Source: Streptomyces seoulensis
GTDB lineage: Bacteria; Actinomycetota; Actinomycetes; Streptomycetales; Streptomycetaceae
DNA length: 64,000 nucleotides
NCBI RefSeq assembly: GCF_004328625.1
Contig: NZ_CP032229.1
Coordinates: 1,550,001-1,614,000, forward strand
Direction: 5' to 3'
How positions within the stretch are numbered: the stretch's first letter is position 1; each line of letters opens with the position of its first letter. The notes beneath the pieces are model-generated. The model saw only the letters and a program-made list of their open reading frames with translations, was not told where the DNA came from and ran no database searches. The position numbers and the translations under genes were made by a program. Of this stretch, positions 8,664 through 17,772 are shown one piece after another.

Positions 8664-9452
8664 TCAGCCCTGGGTGCCCTCGGCGGGCGCCCGGGTCCCG
8701 CCCGTCTCGCCGAGCACATGGACCTGGGTGGCCACGGAGTGGAAGGCGGGCAGCTCCGCCACGGCCGCCTCCAGCCGCAGCAGGGCGTCCAGCGCGCCCG
8801 GCTCGGTGTCCACCAGGACGCCGGGCACCAGGTCGGCGAAGACGCGTACGCCGTGCACCGCGCCGACCCGCAGGCCGGTGTCCTCGACCAGGACGGTGAG
8901 CTGCTCGGGGGTGAAGCGGTGCGGCACCGGGTCCCCCTCGCCCCAGCGGCCGTCCGGGTCGGCGAGGGCCTGGCGGGCCTCGGTGAAGTGCCCGGCGAGC
9001 GCGCGGGCCAGCACGGCGCCGCCGAGGCCGGCCGCGAGCAGGCTGAGCACGCCCTCGGGGCGCAGCGCGGCCACCGCGTTGCCGATGCCCTCGGCCGGGT
9101 CGTCCACGTACTCCAGCACGCCGTGGCAGAGCACCGCGTCGTAGCCGCCGCGCTCGACCACGTCGAAGAGGCCGTGGGCGTCGCCCTGGACGCCCCGGAC
9201 CCGCTCGGCGACGCCCGCCTCGGCGGCCCGGCGCTCCAAAGCGAAGAGGGCGTTGGGGCTGGGGTCGACGACAGTGACGCGATGGCCGAGCCGGGCGACG
9301 GGCACGGCGAAGTTGCCGCTGCCGCCGCCGGTGTCGAGCACGTCCAGCGAGTCCCGTCCCGTGGCCTTGACCCGGCGGTCGAGGGCGTCCTGGAGGACGT
9401 CCCACACCACGGCGGTACGGAGAGAGGCGCGGGGGCGCGTCGGGTCCGGCAC
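8664..9452 (-). CDS. Class I SAM-dependent methyltransferase
   Basis: 262 residues. Motif I is VLDTGGGSGNFAVPVARLG, followed by VTVVDPSPNAL (motif II region) and YDAVLCHGVLEYVDDPAEG, which is the layout of small-molecule or tRNA methyltransferases of the CmoA/UbiG-like type. The substrate cannot be read from the sequence. GTG 9452 was chosen: GAGGAG lies 9-14 nt upstream and it begins at PDPTRPRASLR; the longer frame adds non-conserved residues. It stands between two other leftward single genes. Confidence 0.82.
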   Translation of the reverse strand: MPDPTRPRASLRTAVVWDVLQDALDRRVKATGRDSLDVLDTGGGSGNFAVPVARLGHRVTVVDPSPNALFALERRAAEAGVAERVRGVQGDAHGLFDVVERGGYDAVLCHGVLEYVDDPAEGIGNAVAALRPEGVLSLLAAGLGGAVLARALAGHFTEARQALADPDGRWGEGDPVPHRFTPEQLTVLVEDTGLRVGAVHGVRVFADLVPGVLVDTEPGALDALLRLEAAVAELPAFHSVATQVHVLGETGGTRAPAEGTQG

Positions 9453-9642
9453 GGCTGTTGCTCCTCGGCACGGCACCGCCCGTTGCCCGGCGGCGCGATG
9501 GGGGCCTCCCCGGCCGGTCACGGGGAGGTGAGCGGCAGGCGGAGGCGTAAGGCGTCTCCACCCTATGGCCTCGCCCGCCGCGCCCCGTCACCCCGGCCGG
9601 GTGCACCGGTCCGCGTCTCGCCCAGTGGACGGGACGGCCGGG

Positions 9643-10116
9643 TCAGACGGTCTCCGGGCTGGTCCGGGGCAGCACCGGCTGGAGCGAGAGCATCCGCTCG
9701 ATCAGGCGCAGGAACATGCCCGCGTCGCGTATCAGGTCGTCGGCGTCGCGCGGGCCGGCCGCGCCCTGGATGCCGGCCTCGGCGCGGGCGCGGCGGTCGG
9801 CTCCGGAGGCGAACAGGGCGCTCCACTCGGCCAGCTCCGGCGCCAGCTCGGGCAGCACCTCCCAGGCGGGGCGGATACGGGCCCGGCGGCGAGCGGTGGC
9901 CTCGGGGCGCCCCCGGACGGCGAGGACGGCTGCGGCCGCGCGGAGGGCGGCGAGGTGGGCCAGGGCGTACCGCTCGTTCGGCGTCTCCATGGCGGCGGCC
10001 TCGTCCAGCGTGGTGTGGGCTTGGCCGAGTAGGGCGACGGCGGCGGGGGGTGCCGTGGACCGGCGGAGCACGGGGTGGACGTCGCTCGCGGCGGTGGCCG
10101 CTGACGAGCTGGTCAT
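9643..10116 (-). CDS. SAV_6107-family HEPN domain protein
   Basis: 157 residues, almost entirely helical by composition. The segment ALLGQAHTTLDEAAAMETPNERYALAHLAALRAAAAVLAVR is the conserved N-terminal half of the SAV_6107 HEPN family, and DADDLIRDAGMFLRLIERML ends it. HEPN domains include RNases and nucleotide-binding adaptors, but the RNase motif RxxxxH is not evident here, so catalysis is doubtful. The ATG at 10116 has AGGAGG six nt upstream. It is divergent from the TetR-controlled ABC operon. Confidence 0.8.
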   Translation of the reverse strand: MTSSSAATAASDVHPVLRRSTAPPAAVALLGQAHTTLDEAAAMETPNERYALAHLAALRAAAAVLAVRGRPEATARRRARIRPAWEVLPELAPELAEWSALFASGADRRARAEAGIQGAAGPRDADDLIRDAGMFLRLIERMLSLQPVLPRTSPETV

Positions 10117-10264
10117 GACGAACCTCCTGTCGTCCGGTGACGGCATGGATGCCGTATGCCCACATCGTGCGGTATGCCACTGACAATCCGTTCCGACCTG
10201 CTGTTTCACCCCAACTGCGGCCGGAATCGGGGGCATCGGGGAACACCTGTGGGGCATCCGGGCT

Positions 10265-10319
10265 TTGTCGCGCACGCCTGTTCGGGCATACTTTTGAACT
10301 GACCAGTCAGTTCAAAAGT
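10265..10319 (+). promoter_or_regulatory. Promoter with a perfect TetR-type operator for the ABC/YhgE operon
   Basis: ACTTTTGAACTGAC and GTCAGTTCAAAAGT (10290-10303 and 10306-10319) are perfect 14-bp inverted arms around CA. The palindrome begins inside a -10-like TACTTT (10289-10294) that is 18 bp downstream of TTGTCG (10265-10270), so a bound repressor would cover the transcription start. A TetR-family gene is the third gene of the same cluster and is the obvious ligand. Confidence 0.8.
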
Positions 10320-10343
10320 TGTTCCGGGGAGAGGCGGGGGCTT

Positions 10344-11135
10344 GTGCACGGCGTGGACGTCACGGCCGGGGGGTTCGGGCTCAAGGGGCCACGGGGGTGG
10401 GCCTTCAAGGACATCGGCTTCGAGGCCGGGCCGGGCTCGCTGATCGCCGTGCAGGGACCGTCCGGCTCCGGCCGTACGTGTCTGCTGCTGGCGCTCACCG
10501 GGCGGATGAAGCCGAGCGAGGGCGAGGCGGCCGTCGGCGGTCTTCCGCTCCCCCGGCGGATGGGGGCGGTGCGCCGGTTCAGCGCGGTGGCCAACGTCGC
10601 CGGGGTGACCGACCTGGAGCCCGCGCTGACCGTGGGCGAGCACTTGCGCGAACGGGCCCTGTTGCAGCGCCGGTTCGGCGACTCGCTGCGCGAGGCGCTG
10701 CATCCGCGCCCCCAGCGCGCGTACGAGGCCCGGCTGCGCGCGGACGCGGCCCTGGCCGCCGCCGGGCTCGACCTGGACGCGCTGCCGAAGGGCTCGCGCA
10801 CGGCCGTACGGGACCTGGAGCGGCTGGAGGTGCTGCGGCTGTCGGTGGCGCTGACACTGATCGGGCGACCCGGACTGCTGGCGGTGGACGACGTGGAGCT
10901 GAAGCTCTCGGCGGACGAACGCGCCGAGGCATGGGGCCTGTTGCGCTCCCTGGCCGACGCGGGGACGACGGTCCTGGCCGTGTGCCGCACCGCCCCCGAC
11001 GGCTGCGTCACCGTCTCCACGGAGCCCGCCGAGGCCGGCCCCGACGAAGACCGGCCGGCCGAGGACGGCGACGACACCGAGGACGCTCCCCGAGAGGAGG
11101 CCCCCGATGCGCTCACCGAGGCTGGCCGCGCTTGA
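10344..11135 (+). CDS. ABC transporter ATP-binding protein (partner of YhgE/Pip protein)
   Basis: 263 residues. Walker A is VQGPSGSGRTCLLLAL (with Arg in place of the usual Lys in GxSGxGK) and a Walker B-like segment LLAVDDVELKLS is present; the ABC signature is poorly conserved (RDLERLEVLRLSVAL where LSGGQ is expected). The last 40 residues are acidic. The GTG at 10344 follows GGGGAGAGGCGGGGG and lies 24 nt after the operator. The downstream membrane gene starts inside this one (29-nt overlap), so the two probably form one exporter. The degenerate nucleotide motifs make normal ATPase turnover uncertain. Confidence 0.8.
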   Translation: MHGVDVTAGGFGLKGPRGWAFKDIGFEAGPGSLIAVQGPSGSGRTCLLLALTGRMKPSEGEAAVGGLPLPRRMGAVRRFSAVANVAGVTDLEPALTVGEHLRERALLQRRFGDSLREALHPRPQRAYEARLRADAALAAAGLDLDALPKGSRTAVRDLERLEVLRLSVALTLIGRPGLLAVDDVELKLSADERAEAWGLLRSLADAGTTVLAVCRTAPDGCVTVSTEPAEAGPDEDRPAEDGDDTEDAPREEAPDALTEAGRA

Positions 11136-13191
11136 GCTGCGAAGGTTCGGCCGGGGCCGGCTGCCCCGCGCCGCGCTGGTCGCGCTGCTGGTGCTGCCCC
11201 TGCTCTACGGCGCCCTGTACCTGTGGTCGTTCTGGGACCCGTACGGCCGTCTGGACCGCGTCCCCGTGGCCCTCGTCGACGAGGACCAGGGCGCGACGGC
11301 GGGCGGGAAGAAGATCCACGCCGGTGCCGACATCGTCAAGGGACTGCGCGAGCGGCGGACCTTCGAGTGGCACGAGGTCGACGCGGCCGAGGCCCGCCGG
11401 GGCATGGAGGACGGCACCTACTACCTGTCGCTGACCCTCCCGGCCGACTTCAGCCGCCGGGTGGCGTCCAGTTCGGGTGACTCCCCGGAGACCGGCGCGC
11501 TCCAGGTGCGCACCAACGACGCGAACAACTACATCGTCGGCCAGATCTCCCGGACCGTGTTCGCCGAGGTCCGCTCGGCCGCGTCCACCAAGACCTCCCG
11601 GACCTTCCTGGACCGGATCTTCATCAACTTCTCCACCCTGCACGACAAGACGGAGACCGCCGCCGAGGGCGCCGACAAGCTGAGGAACGGCCTGGGCAAG
11701 GCCGAGAAGGGCGCCCGGAAGCTCGCGGACGGGCTCAAGGACGCCGACAGCGGCAGCGGCAAGCTCGCCAAGGGCCTCACCCGGCTCGACAAGGGCGCCG
11801 GTGACCTGGAGGACGGCTCCCGGCAGGTCGCGGCCGGCACCCAGACCCTGGCCGACAAGGTCGACGGGGCGTACGCCAAGGCCGGGCCGTTCCTGGAGAA
11901 GAACGGGCAGACGATCGGGGCCACCGCCCGCCTGGTCTCCGACTCGGCCCGCATCGTGCAGGACAACCTCGACACCCTCGTCCGGCTCGCCCCCGGCGCC
12001 GCGAAGACCGCGCACGCCTCGGCCGCCGTACTGGACCAGGTGCACAAGGCCCGCTGCGAGACCCCGCCCGTGCCCGACCCGGCCTGCCCCGACCTGGCGA
12101 AGGCCCAGAAGGCGGCGGACGACGTGGCGGACGTGGCCGACGACCTGAACAAGGTCGTCGCCGCGCAGGGCGGTGACCTGACGACCATGCGCAAGAACCT
12201 GACCACCCTGCGCGCGCAGGCCGACGCCCTCGCCGAGCGCGCCCCGCACCTGCACCAGGACGTCGCCGACGCGGTCGCCCGGATCGACAAGCTGAACGCG
12301 GGTGCGAACGCCGTCGCCGCCGGGGCGAAGAAGCTGCACACCGGGCTCGGCACCGCCCAGTCCGGCGCGGCCACCCTGCACCGGGGCATCGGCACCGCCG
12401 AGTCGGGTGCCAAGGCGCTGGACAGCGGCCTGTACAAGCTCCAGGACGGCGCCGGACAGCTGGCGGACGGCCTGCACGACGGCGCCGGGAAGATCCCCGA
12501 CTACGACGAGCGCGCCCGTGACCGGCGCACCGGCGTGATGGCCGACCCGGTCCGGCTCTCCTCGGCCGACCTGCACCACGCGCCCAACTACGGCACCGGG
12601 TTCGCCCCGTACTTCATCCCGCTCTCCCTGTGGGTCGGCGCGATGGTCGCCTACATGCTGATCCCGCCGCTCAACCGGCGTGCCCTCGCGGCCGGTGCCC
12701 CGTCCTGGCGGATCGCGCTGGCGGGCTGGCTGCCGGTGCTGGCGGTGGGCGTGCTCCAGACGGCCGCGCTGATGTCCGTACTGCACTTCGGCATCGGTCT
12801 GGAGATGGTCCGGGCGGCCGGGACGACCGTGTTCCTGTTCCTGGTCACGGCCTGTTTCACGGCGATCGTGCAGTGGCTCAACGCCCGCTTCGGCGCGGCG
12901 GGGCGCATCCTCGTGCTGGCACTGCTGATGCTCCAGCTCACCTCGGCGGGCGGCACCTATCCGGTGCAGACCAGTCCGGGCTTCTTCAACGCCATCCACC
13001 CGTTCCTGCCGATGAGTTACGTGGTCTCGGCACTGCGCCGGCTGATCACCGGCGGCGGGCTGGGCCCGGTGTGGGAGGCGTGCGTGGTGCTGACGGCGTT
13101 CACCGCGGGCGCCCTGGCGCTGACCGCGCTCACCGCCCGGCGCCGCCAGGTGTGGACGCTCCAGCGGCTGCACCCGGAGCTGAGCCTGTGA
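11107..13191 (+). CDS. YhgE/Pip-family ABC-2-type membrane protein
   Basis: 694 residues. One N-terminal span (AALVALLVLPLLYGALYLWSFWDPYGRLDRVPVALVDEDQG is the family signature region), a large extracytoplasmic domain with regularly repeated G-A-x-K-L-x-x-G-L heptads (about residues 185-260 and 395-460), and five or so C-terminal spans (from about residue 500) ending GLGPVWEACVVLTAFTAGALAL. The family includes the phage infection protein and type VII accessory EsaA relatives. ATG 11107 has GAGAGGAGG upstream. Coupled to the ATPase upstream and the TetR gene downstream. Confidence 0.9.
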   Translation: MRSPRLAALELRRFGRGRLPRAALVALLVLPLLYGALYLWSFWDPYGRLDRVPVALVDEDQGATAGGKKIHAGADIVKGLRERRTFEWHEVDAAEARRGMEDGTYYLSLTLPADFSRRVASSSGDSPETGALQVRTNDANNYIVGQISRTVFAEVRSAASTKTSRTFLDRIFINFSTLHDKTETAAEGADKLRNGLGKAEKGARKLADGLKDADSGSGKLAKGLTRLDKGAGDLEDGSRQVAAGTQTLADKVDGAYAKAGPFLEKNGQTIGATARLVSDSARIVQDNLDTLVRLAPGAAKTAHASAAVLDQVHKARCETPPVPDPACPDLAKAQKAADDVADVADDLNKVVAAQGGDLTTMRKNLTTLRAQADALAERAPHLHQDVADAVARIDKLNAGANAVAAGAKKLHTGLGTAQSGAATLHRGIGTAESGAKALDSGLYKLQDGAGQLADGLHDGAGKIPDYDERARDRRTGVMADPVRLSSADLHHAPNYGTGFAPYFIPLSLWVGAMVAYMLIPPLNRRALAAGAPSWRIALAGWLPVLAVGVLQTAALMSVLHFGIGLEMVRAAGTTVFLFLVTACFTAIVQWLNARFGAAGRILVLALLMLQLTSAGGTYPVQTSPGFFNAIHPFLPMSYVVSALRRLITGGGLGPVWEACVVLTAFTAGALALTALTARRRQVWTLQRLHPELSL

Positions 13192-13234
13192 GCGCCGGGG
13201 CGGCGGAGGCGGCCCGGCGGCCCGGCGCACCTGT

Positions 13235-13240
13235 GAGAAT
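13235..13240 (+). promoter_or_regulatory. -10-like hexamer for a possible leaderless tetR transcript
   Basis: GAGAAT ends 7 nt before the tetR ATG at 13248. It may allow repressor synthesis separate from the operon promoter. Confidence 0.3.
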
Positions 13241-13247
13241 CGGGTCC

Positions 13248-13874
13248 ATGGAAAGCACCAGCGCCCGCCCCGCCGGCAGCACCCGCCGCGAGGCCACCCG
13301 GCAGAAGCTCTACGAGGCGGCTGTCACCCTCATCGCCGAGCAGGGGTTCTCCGCGACCACGGTGGACGAGATCGCCGAGCGCGCCGGGGTGGCGAAGGGC
13401 ACCGTCTACTACAACTTCGCCAGCAAGTCGGTGCTCTTCGAGGAGCTGCTGCGGCACGGCGTCGGCCTGCTCACCGCCTCGCTGCGGGAGGCCGCCGAGC
13501 GCACCGCCCGCGAGGGCGGCAACGGGGTGGACGGGCTGGACGCGATGGTCCGCGCGGGCCTGGTCTTCATCGACCGCTACCCGGCCTTCACCCAGCTCTA
13601 CGTGGCCGAGCTGTGGCGCACCAACCGGGCCTGGCAGTCGACCCTGATGGTGGTCCGCCAGCAGGCCGTGGCGGTGGTCGAGGAGGTGCTGCGCGAGGGC
13701 GTGGCGGCCGGGGAGTTCAGCGACGAGATCGACGTACCGCTGACGGCGGCCGCGCTGGTCGGGATGGTGCTGGTGGCCGCGCTGGACTGGAAGGCGTTCC
13801 AGCCGGAGCGGTCGCTGGACGATGTGCACTCCGCGCTGTCCCGGCTGCTCCAGGGGCGGGTCAGCGGGGGCTGA
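13248..13874 (+). CDS. TetR/AcrR-family transcriptional repressor
   Basis: 208 residues. The N-terminal DNA-binding domain is typical: TRQKLYEAAVTLIAEQGFSATTVDEIAERAGVAKGTVYYNFASKSVLFEEL (about residues 18-70), with the recognition helix at KGTVYYNF. The C-terminal helical domain (DRYPAFTQLYVAELWRTN onward) would bind an inducer that cannot be identified. It is the third gene of the ABC/YhgE cluster and very likely binds the 30-bp palindrome at 10290-10319, giving autoregulation. ATG 13248 chosen; a GTG five codons earlier (13233) is also possible. Confidence 0.92.
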   Translation: MESTSARPAGSTRREATRQKLYEAAVTLIAEQGFSATTVDEIAERAGVAKGTVYYNFASKSVLFEELLRHGVGLLTASLREAAERTAREGGNGVDGLDAMVRAGLVFIDRYPAFTQLYVAELWRTNRAWQSTLMVVRQQAVAVVEEVLREGVAAGEFSDEIDVPLTAAALVGMVLVAALDWKAFQPERSLDDVHSALSRLLQGRVSGG

Positions 13875-13898
13875 GCCCCACGACCTCGGGGCGCGCGA

Positions 13899-13934
13899 AG
13901 GGCGCCGGACCGCATGCTGCCGGTCCGGCGCCCT
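13899..13934 (+). terminator. Terminator of the ABC/YhgE/tetR operon
   Basis: Perfect 14-bp arms (AGGGCGCCGGACCG / CGGTCCGGCGCCCT) with an 8-nt loop, 25 nt after the tetR stop. The rest of the 13875-14231 gap shows only the -10 candidate of the next gene and no ORF I can support. Confidence 0.88.
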
Positions 13935-14218
13935 CGCTCTCCCCCGCACGGTTCTCACCGCGGTCCCCCGTGACCGTGACGGCCACGGGCCCCGTGTCTC
14001 GCTTCCGCCGACGCAGGCCGACGGAAGGAGCGGCCGGCGGGCGGGCCCGTTCCGCCGCCCCGTGTCGGCGGTGCCGGGCCGCGCCCCCTGGCCGTGCCTC
14101 CACTCTCCCGTCCGGGCCGTCCTGGGCCCATCCGCGCGGCTACTCATCTGTGCGTCTAGGTACGGGTACTCAAGCCCCCGCGTTCGGGCCCAGGACCGGC
14201 GCTGTCGGTGGTGGTCGG

Positions 14219-14224
14219 TAAAGT
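14219..14224 (+). promoter_or_regulatory. -10 hexamer of a putative leaderless FAD-oxidoreductase transcript
   Basis: TAAAGT lies 7 nt before the ATG at 14232, and no Shine-Dalgarno sequence intervenes. Confidence 0.45.
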
Positions 14225-14231
14225 CGCGGTC

Positions 14232-15722
14232 ATGGCACGGATTGCGGTGATCGGCGCCGGGATGGGCGCGCTGGCGGCGGCCGCCCGGCTGGCCGTCGCG
14301 GGCCACCGGGTGACGGTGTACGAGCGGACGGACACGTACGGCGGGGCGGTGCGCCGCTTCGAGCGGGACGGGTTCGCCTTCGACACCGGCCCCGGTCTGC
14401 TGCCGCTGCCCGCGGTCTGGCGGGACCTGTTCCTGAAGACCGGCAAGGAACCGCTGGAGGACCTGGTCGAGCTGGTCCAGGTCGACCCCTCCTCCCGCCA
14501 CCTCTTCGCGGACGGCACCGGCGTCGCCGTGCCCAACGCCTCGCGCGCCGGTGTCGTCTCCGCGCTGGACGAGGCGCTGGGCGCCGGGGTCGGGCAGCGC
14601 TGGGGCGACTTCCTGGTGCGGGCCCGTGAAGCCTGGGACCGCACCCGGCGCCCCCTGCTGGAGGAGCCGCTGTGGCCCAACTGGCAGGTGCTGGCGGAGC
14701 GCGAGCCCTACCCGGCCGTCCCGCACAAGCGCCTGCTGCGCACCCGCCGGGCCACCACCCTCGCGGAGGTCGCCGACCGGGAACTGCGCGACGACCGGCT
14801 CAAGGCCCTGCTGACCGGCCACTCCCTCGCCCACGGCCTGGACCCGCGCACCACCCCGGCGAGCGCGGCCGTCCTGCCCTACCTGGAGCACGCCTTCGGC
14901 ACCTGGTACGTGCGCGGTGGCGTCCGCGAGCTGGCCCGCGCGGTGTACGAGCGCTGTGTGCGGCGCCGGGTGGAGTTCGTGTTCGGCGCCGAGGTCACCG
15001 GGATCACGGTGAAGGACGGCCGCGCGGCGGGCGTCGAGCTGGCCGACGGCACGGTGGCGGACGCCGACCATGTGGTGGCCGACGTGGACCCGGCCCTGCT
15101 GGCCCGCCTGACGGACCGCCCGCTGGACGGCACCGGCGATGTGCGCCCCGGCGAGCGTGGCGCCGCCCGGCTCACCCTGCTGCTGGCGCTGAAGGGGGCC
15201 CGCGAGGCGGGGGCCGCGCACCGCACGGTCGTGCACGCGCCGGACGCCGAGGCCGAGTTGGACCACCTGGCGAACCCGGGCGGCGATGCCTTCCCCGTCC
15301 CCACGGTCACCGTGCTGCGTCCCGACGACCCGGCGCTGCGCCCGGACGACGCCCACGAGTCGGCGGTGGTGTGGGCGACCCTGCCCGCCGAGACGGAGGC
15401 GGACCCGGCCCACGCGGGGATACTGCTCGACGCGGCCGCCCAGGCGATCCCGGCCCTGCGCGACCGCCTGCTCTGGCACGAGGTCCGCACCCCGGAGCAC
15501 AACTCGGCAGAGACCGGAGCCCGTTACGGCGCGGTCCCCGCTCCCTCACTGGCCGCGGGTGACGGCGCTCTCCTGCATCCGGCCAACTCCACGCGCCTGC
15601 CCGGCCTGTACCGGGTCGGTGGCTGGTCCCACCCCGGCGGCGGGCTGCCGCACGCGGGGATGTCGGGGGCGATGGTGGCCGGACTCGTCGTGGAGGGGCC
15701 GGAGTTCAGGGGCTCGACGTGA
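14232..15722 (+). CDS. Phytoene-dehydrogenase-like FAD-dependent oxidoreductase
   Basis: 496 residues. The N-terminus is a classic dinucleotide-binding fold (MARIAVIGAGMGALAAAARLAVAGHRVTVYERTDTYGG), followed by the phytoene desaturase/CrtI-type FDTGPGLLPLP. A substrate-domain segment GTWYVRGGVRELARAVYERC and the C-terminal FAD motif LPGLYRVGGWSHPGGGLPHAGMSGAMVAGL complete the family. CrtI relatives desaturate or isomerise hydrophobic polyenes, but no carotenoid genes are nearby, so the substrate is open. Convergent with the downstream gene, 7 nt apart. Confidence 0.85.
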   Translation: MARIAVIGAGMGALAAAARLAVAGHRVTVYERTDTYGGAVRRFERDGFAFDTGPGLLPLPAVWRDLFLKTGKEPLEDLVELVQVDPSSRHLFADGTGVAVPNASRAGVVSALDEALGAGVGQRWGDFLVRAREAWDRTRRPLLEEPLWPNWQVLAEREPYPAVPHKRLLRTRRATTLAEVADRELRDDRLKALLTGHSLAHGLDPRTTPASAAVLPYLEHAFGTWYVRGGVRELARAVYERCVRRRVEFVFGAEVTGITVKDGRAAGVELADGTVADADHVVADVDPALLARLTDRPLDGTGDVRPGERGAARLTLLLALKGAREAGAAHRTVVHAPDAEAELDHLANPGGDAFPVPTVTVLRPDDPALRPDDAHESAVVWATLPAETEADPAHAGILLDAAAQAIPALRDRLLWHEVRTPEHNSAETGARYGAVPAPSLAAGDGALLHPANSTRLPGLYRVGGWSHPGGGLPHAGMSGAMVAGLVVEGPEFRGST

Positions 15723-15729
15723 GCGGCGC

Positions 15730-16677
15730 TCAGTAGCGGTACTGCTCGTCGTAACCGGTGTGCTGCTGCTGGGTCTGGCCCTGGTAGGGGTACTGCTGCT
15801 GCTCCGGCGGGAGTTCGCCGTCGTAGTTCTCGTCGGTGCGCTGCTGCGGCACCCACACCCCGCCCGCCGGGGTCTCGCCCTGCCCGCCGTACGCGTCCTG
15901 GCCGTAGCCCTGCTGGGCGTAACCCTGCTGCGCGTAGCCGGAGTTGTCGTAGCCGCCCTCGTAACCCTGGCCGGTGTACGGGTCGGTGTAGCCGGGGTAC
16001 GCCTGCTGCGCGCCGGTGTCGTAGCCGTTCTGGGCGTAACCCTGCTGGCCCTGCTGGCCGTAGCCCGAGTAGTCGTAGGCGTACGCCTGGTCGGTCTGCT
16101 GGGGCTGGGGCTGGGCCGGGGTGCCGTCGCCGTAGACGCCGTAGCTGCCGGTGTCGTCGGGCATGGGCTGGGGCTCGTAGACCGAGGTGGTCTCGGCGGC
16201 GGTGGGGTCGGGGCGGACCGGGGTGAACACGTCGTCGCGGTCGTAGGCGTCGTCCCCGTCGTGGCCGTCGTAACTCTCGGTGGCGTAGGCGGCGGTCTCC
16301 GGGCCGGGGTGGTCCTGGCCGAAGTCGGCCGGCTCGTCCGGGCCGGGGGCGCCGAGGACCGGGTCCTGGTGCTCGGCGCGGTTGCGGCGGCGCCGGGTGA
16401 CCGGGCCCGCCTCCTCGTCGTCGGGGCGCTTGACGGCCCAGCCGGCCGCGAAGCCCTTGCGGAACGACAGCGTGACGTAGGTCTGCCCGACGGCGAACGC
16501 GATGGCGCCCAACCCGATCACGACGACCGACGGCATCAGCACGCCGACCACCACACCGAGGAACCCGGTGAAGGCGAGCAGCCGCCAGCGCAGCCGCGCC
16601 TTGTACTGCAGCAGCACTTCGCCGAGCAACCACAGCGCGACGATGCCGAACGCGATGTAGAGGACCGTCCAGCCCAT
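15730..16677 (-). CDS. Membrane protein with a Tyr/Gly/Gln-rich prion-like tail
   Basis: 315 residues in two unlike halves. The first ~75 residues hold two or three membrane spans (VLYIAFGIVALWLLGEVLL and LLAFTGFLGVVVGVLMPSVVVIGLGAIAFA). Then a basic RRRRNRAEHQ turn leads to an acidic, disordered stretch and finally to about 130 residues dominated by Y, G and Q, with repeats such as YAQQGYAQQGYGQ. No catalytic motif is visible. ATG 16677 is supported by GAGAGGGG five nt upstream. Conserved in this position in Streptomyces as I recall, with unknown function. Next gene leftward-upstream is metF, 56 nt away. Confidence 0.8.
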   Translation of the reverse strand: MGWTVLYIAFGIVALWLLGEVLLQYKARLRWRLLAFTGFLGVVVGVLMPSVVVIGLGAIAFAVGQTYVTLSFRKGFAAGWAVKRPDDEEAGPVTRRRRNRAEHQDPVLGAPGPDEPADFGQDHPGPETAAYATESYDGHDGDDAYDRDDVFTPVRPDPTAAETTSVYEPQPMPDDTGSYGVYGDGTPAQPQPQQTDQAYAYDYSGYGQQGQQGYAQNGYDTGAQQAYPGYTDPYTGQGYEGGYDNSGYAQQGYAQQGYGQDAYGGQGETPAGGVWVPQQRTDENYDGELPPEQQQYPYQGQTQQQHTGYDEQYRY

Positions 16678-16733
16678 GTACGCCCCTCTCCCAGTGACCG
16701 TTACGCAGTGTGTCCCATCGCGGTCCGGCCGGT

Positions 16734-17692
<959 letters not shown>

Positions 17693-17772
17693 CCGGGCAC
17701 CGACGATTTGGCCGAATTGCCGGGCCCTTGTCCATCCCTTGGGACGGGTTTCTCCCCGGGGACGGCTTGCGC

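Noticed and set aside
10142..10182. Two GTATGCC direct repeats between the HEPN gene and the ABC promoter
   Set aside because: Only two copies, about 20 nt apart and imperfectly flanked. Possibly an operator for the HEPN gene but too weak to call.
11113..13230. A 705-codon open frame opposite the YhgE/Pip gene
   Set aside because: Its translation has no family features, is rich in Gly/Val/Arg/His, and mirrors the third-position GC bias of the real gene. The opposite frame has a clear protein family and a ribosome site.
9643..13874. HEPN gene plus ABC/TetR cluster as a defence island
   Set aside because: The HEPN protein lacks the RNase motif, the genes are divergent with separate control, and no restriction, nucleotidyltransferase or other defence gene is present.
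14157..14173. GGTACGGGTACTCAAG as a half MacR-type box
   Set aside because: Only one half-site (GTACTCA) is present; the required inverted half is missing, and the MacRS genes are 20 kb away.
13017..15500. An 827-codon leftward frame crossing tetR, the terminator and the FAD oxidoreductase
   Set aside because: It runs through a perfect terminator hairpin and two well-supported rightward genes; composition is that of a shadow frame.
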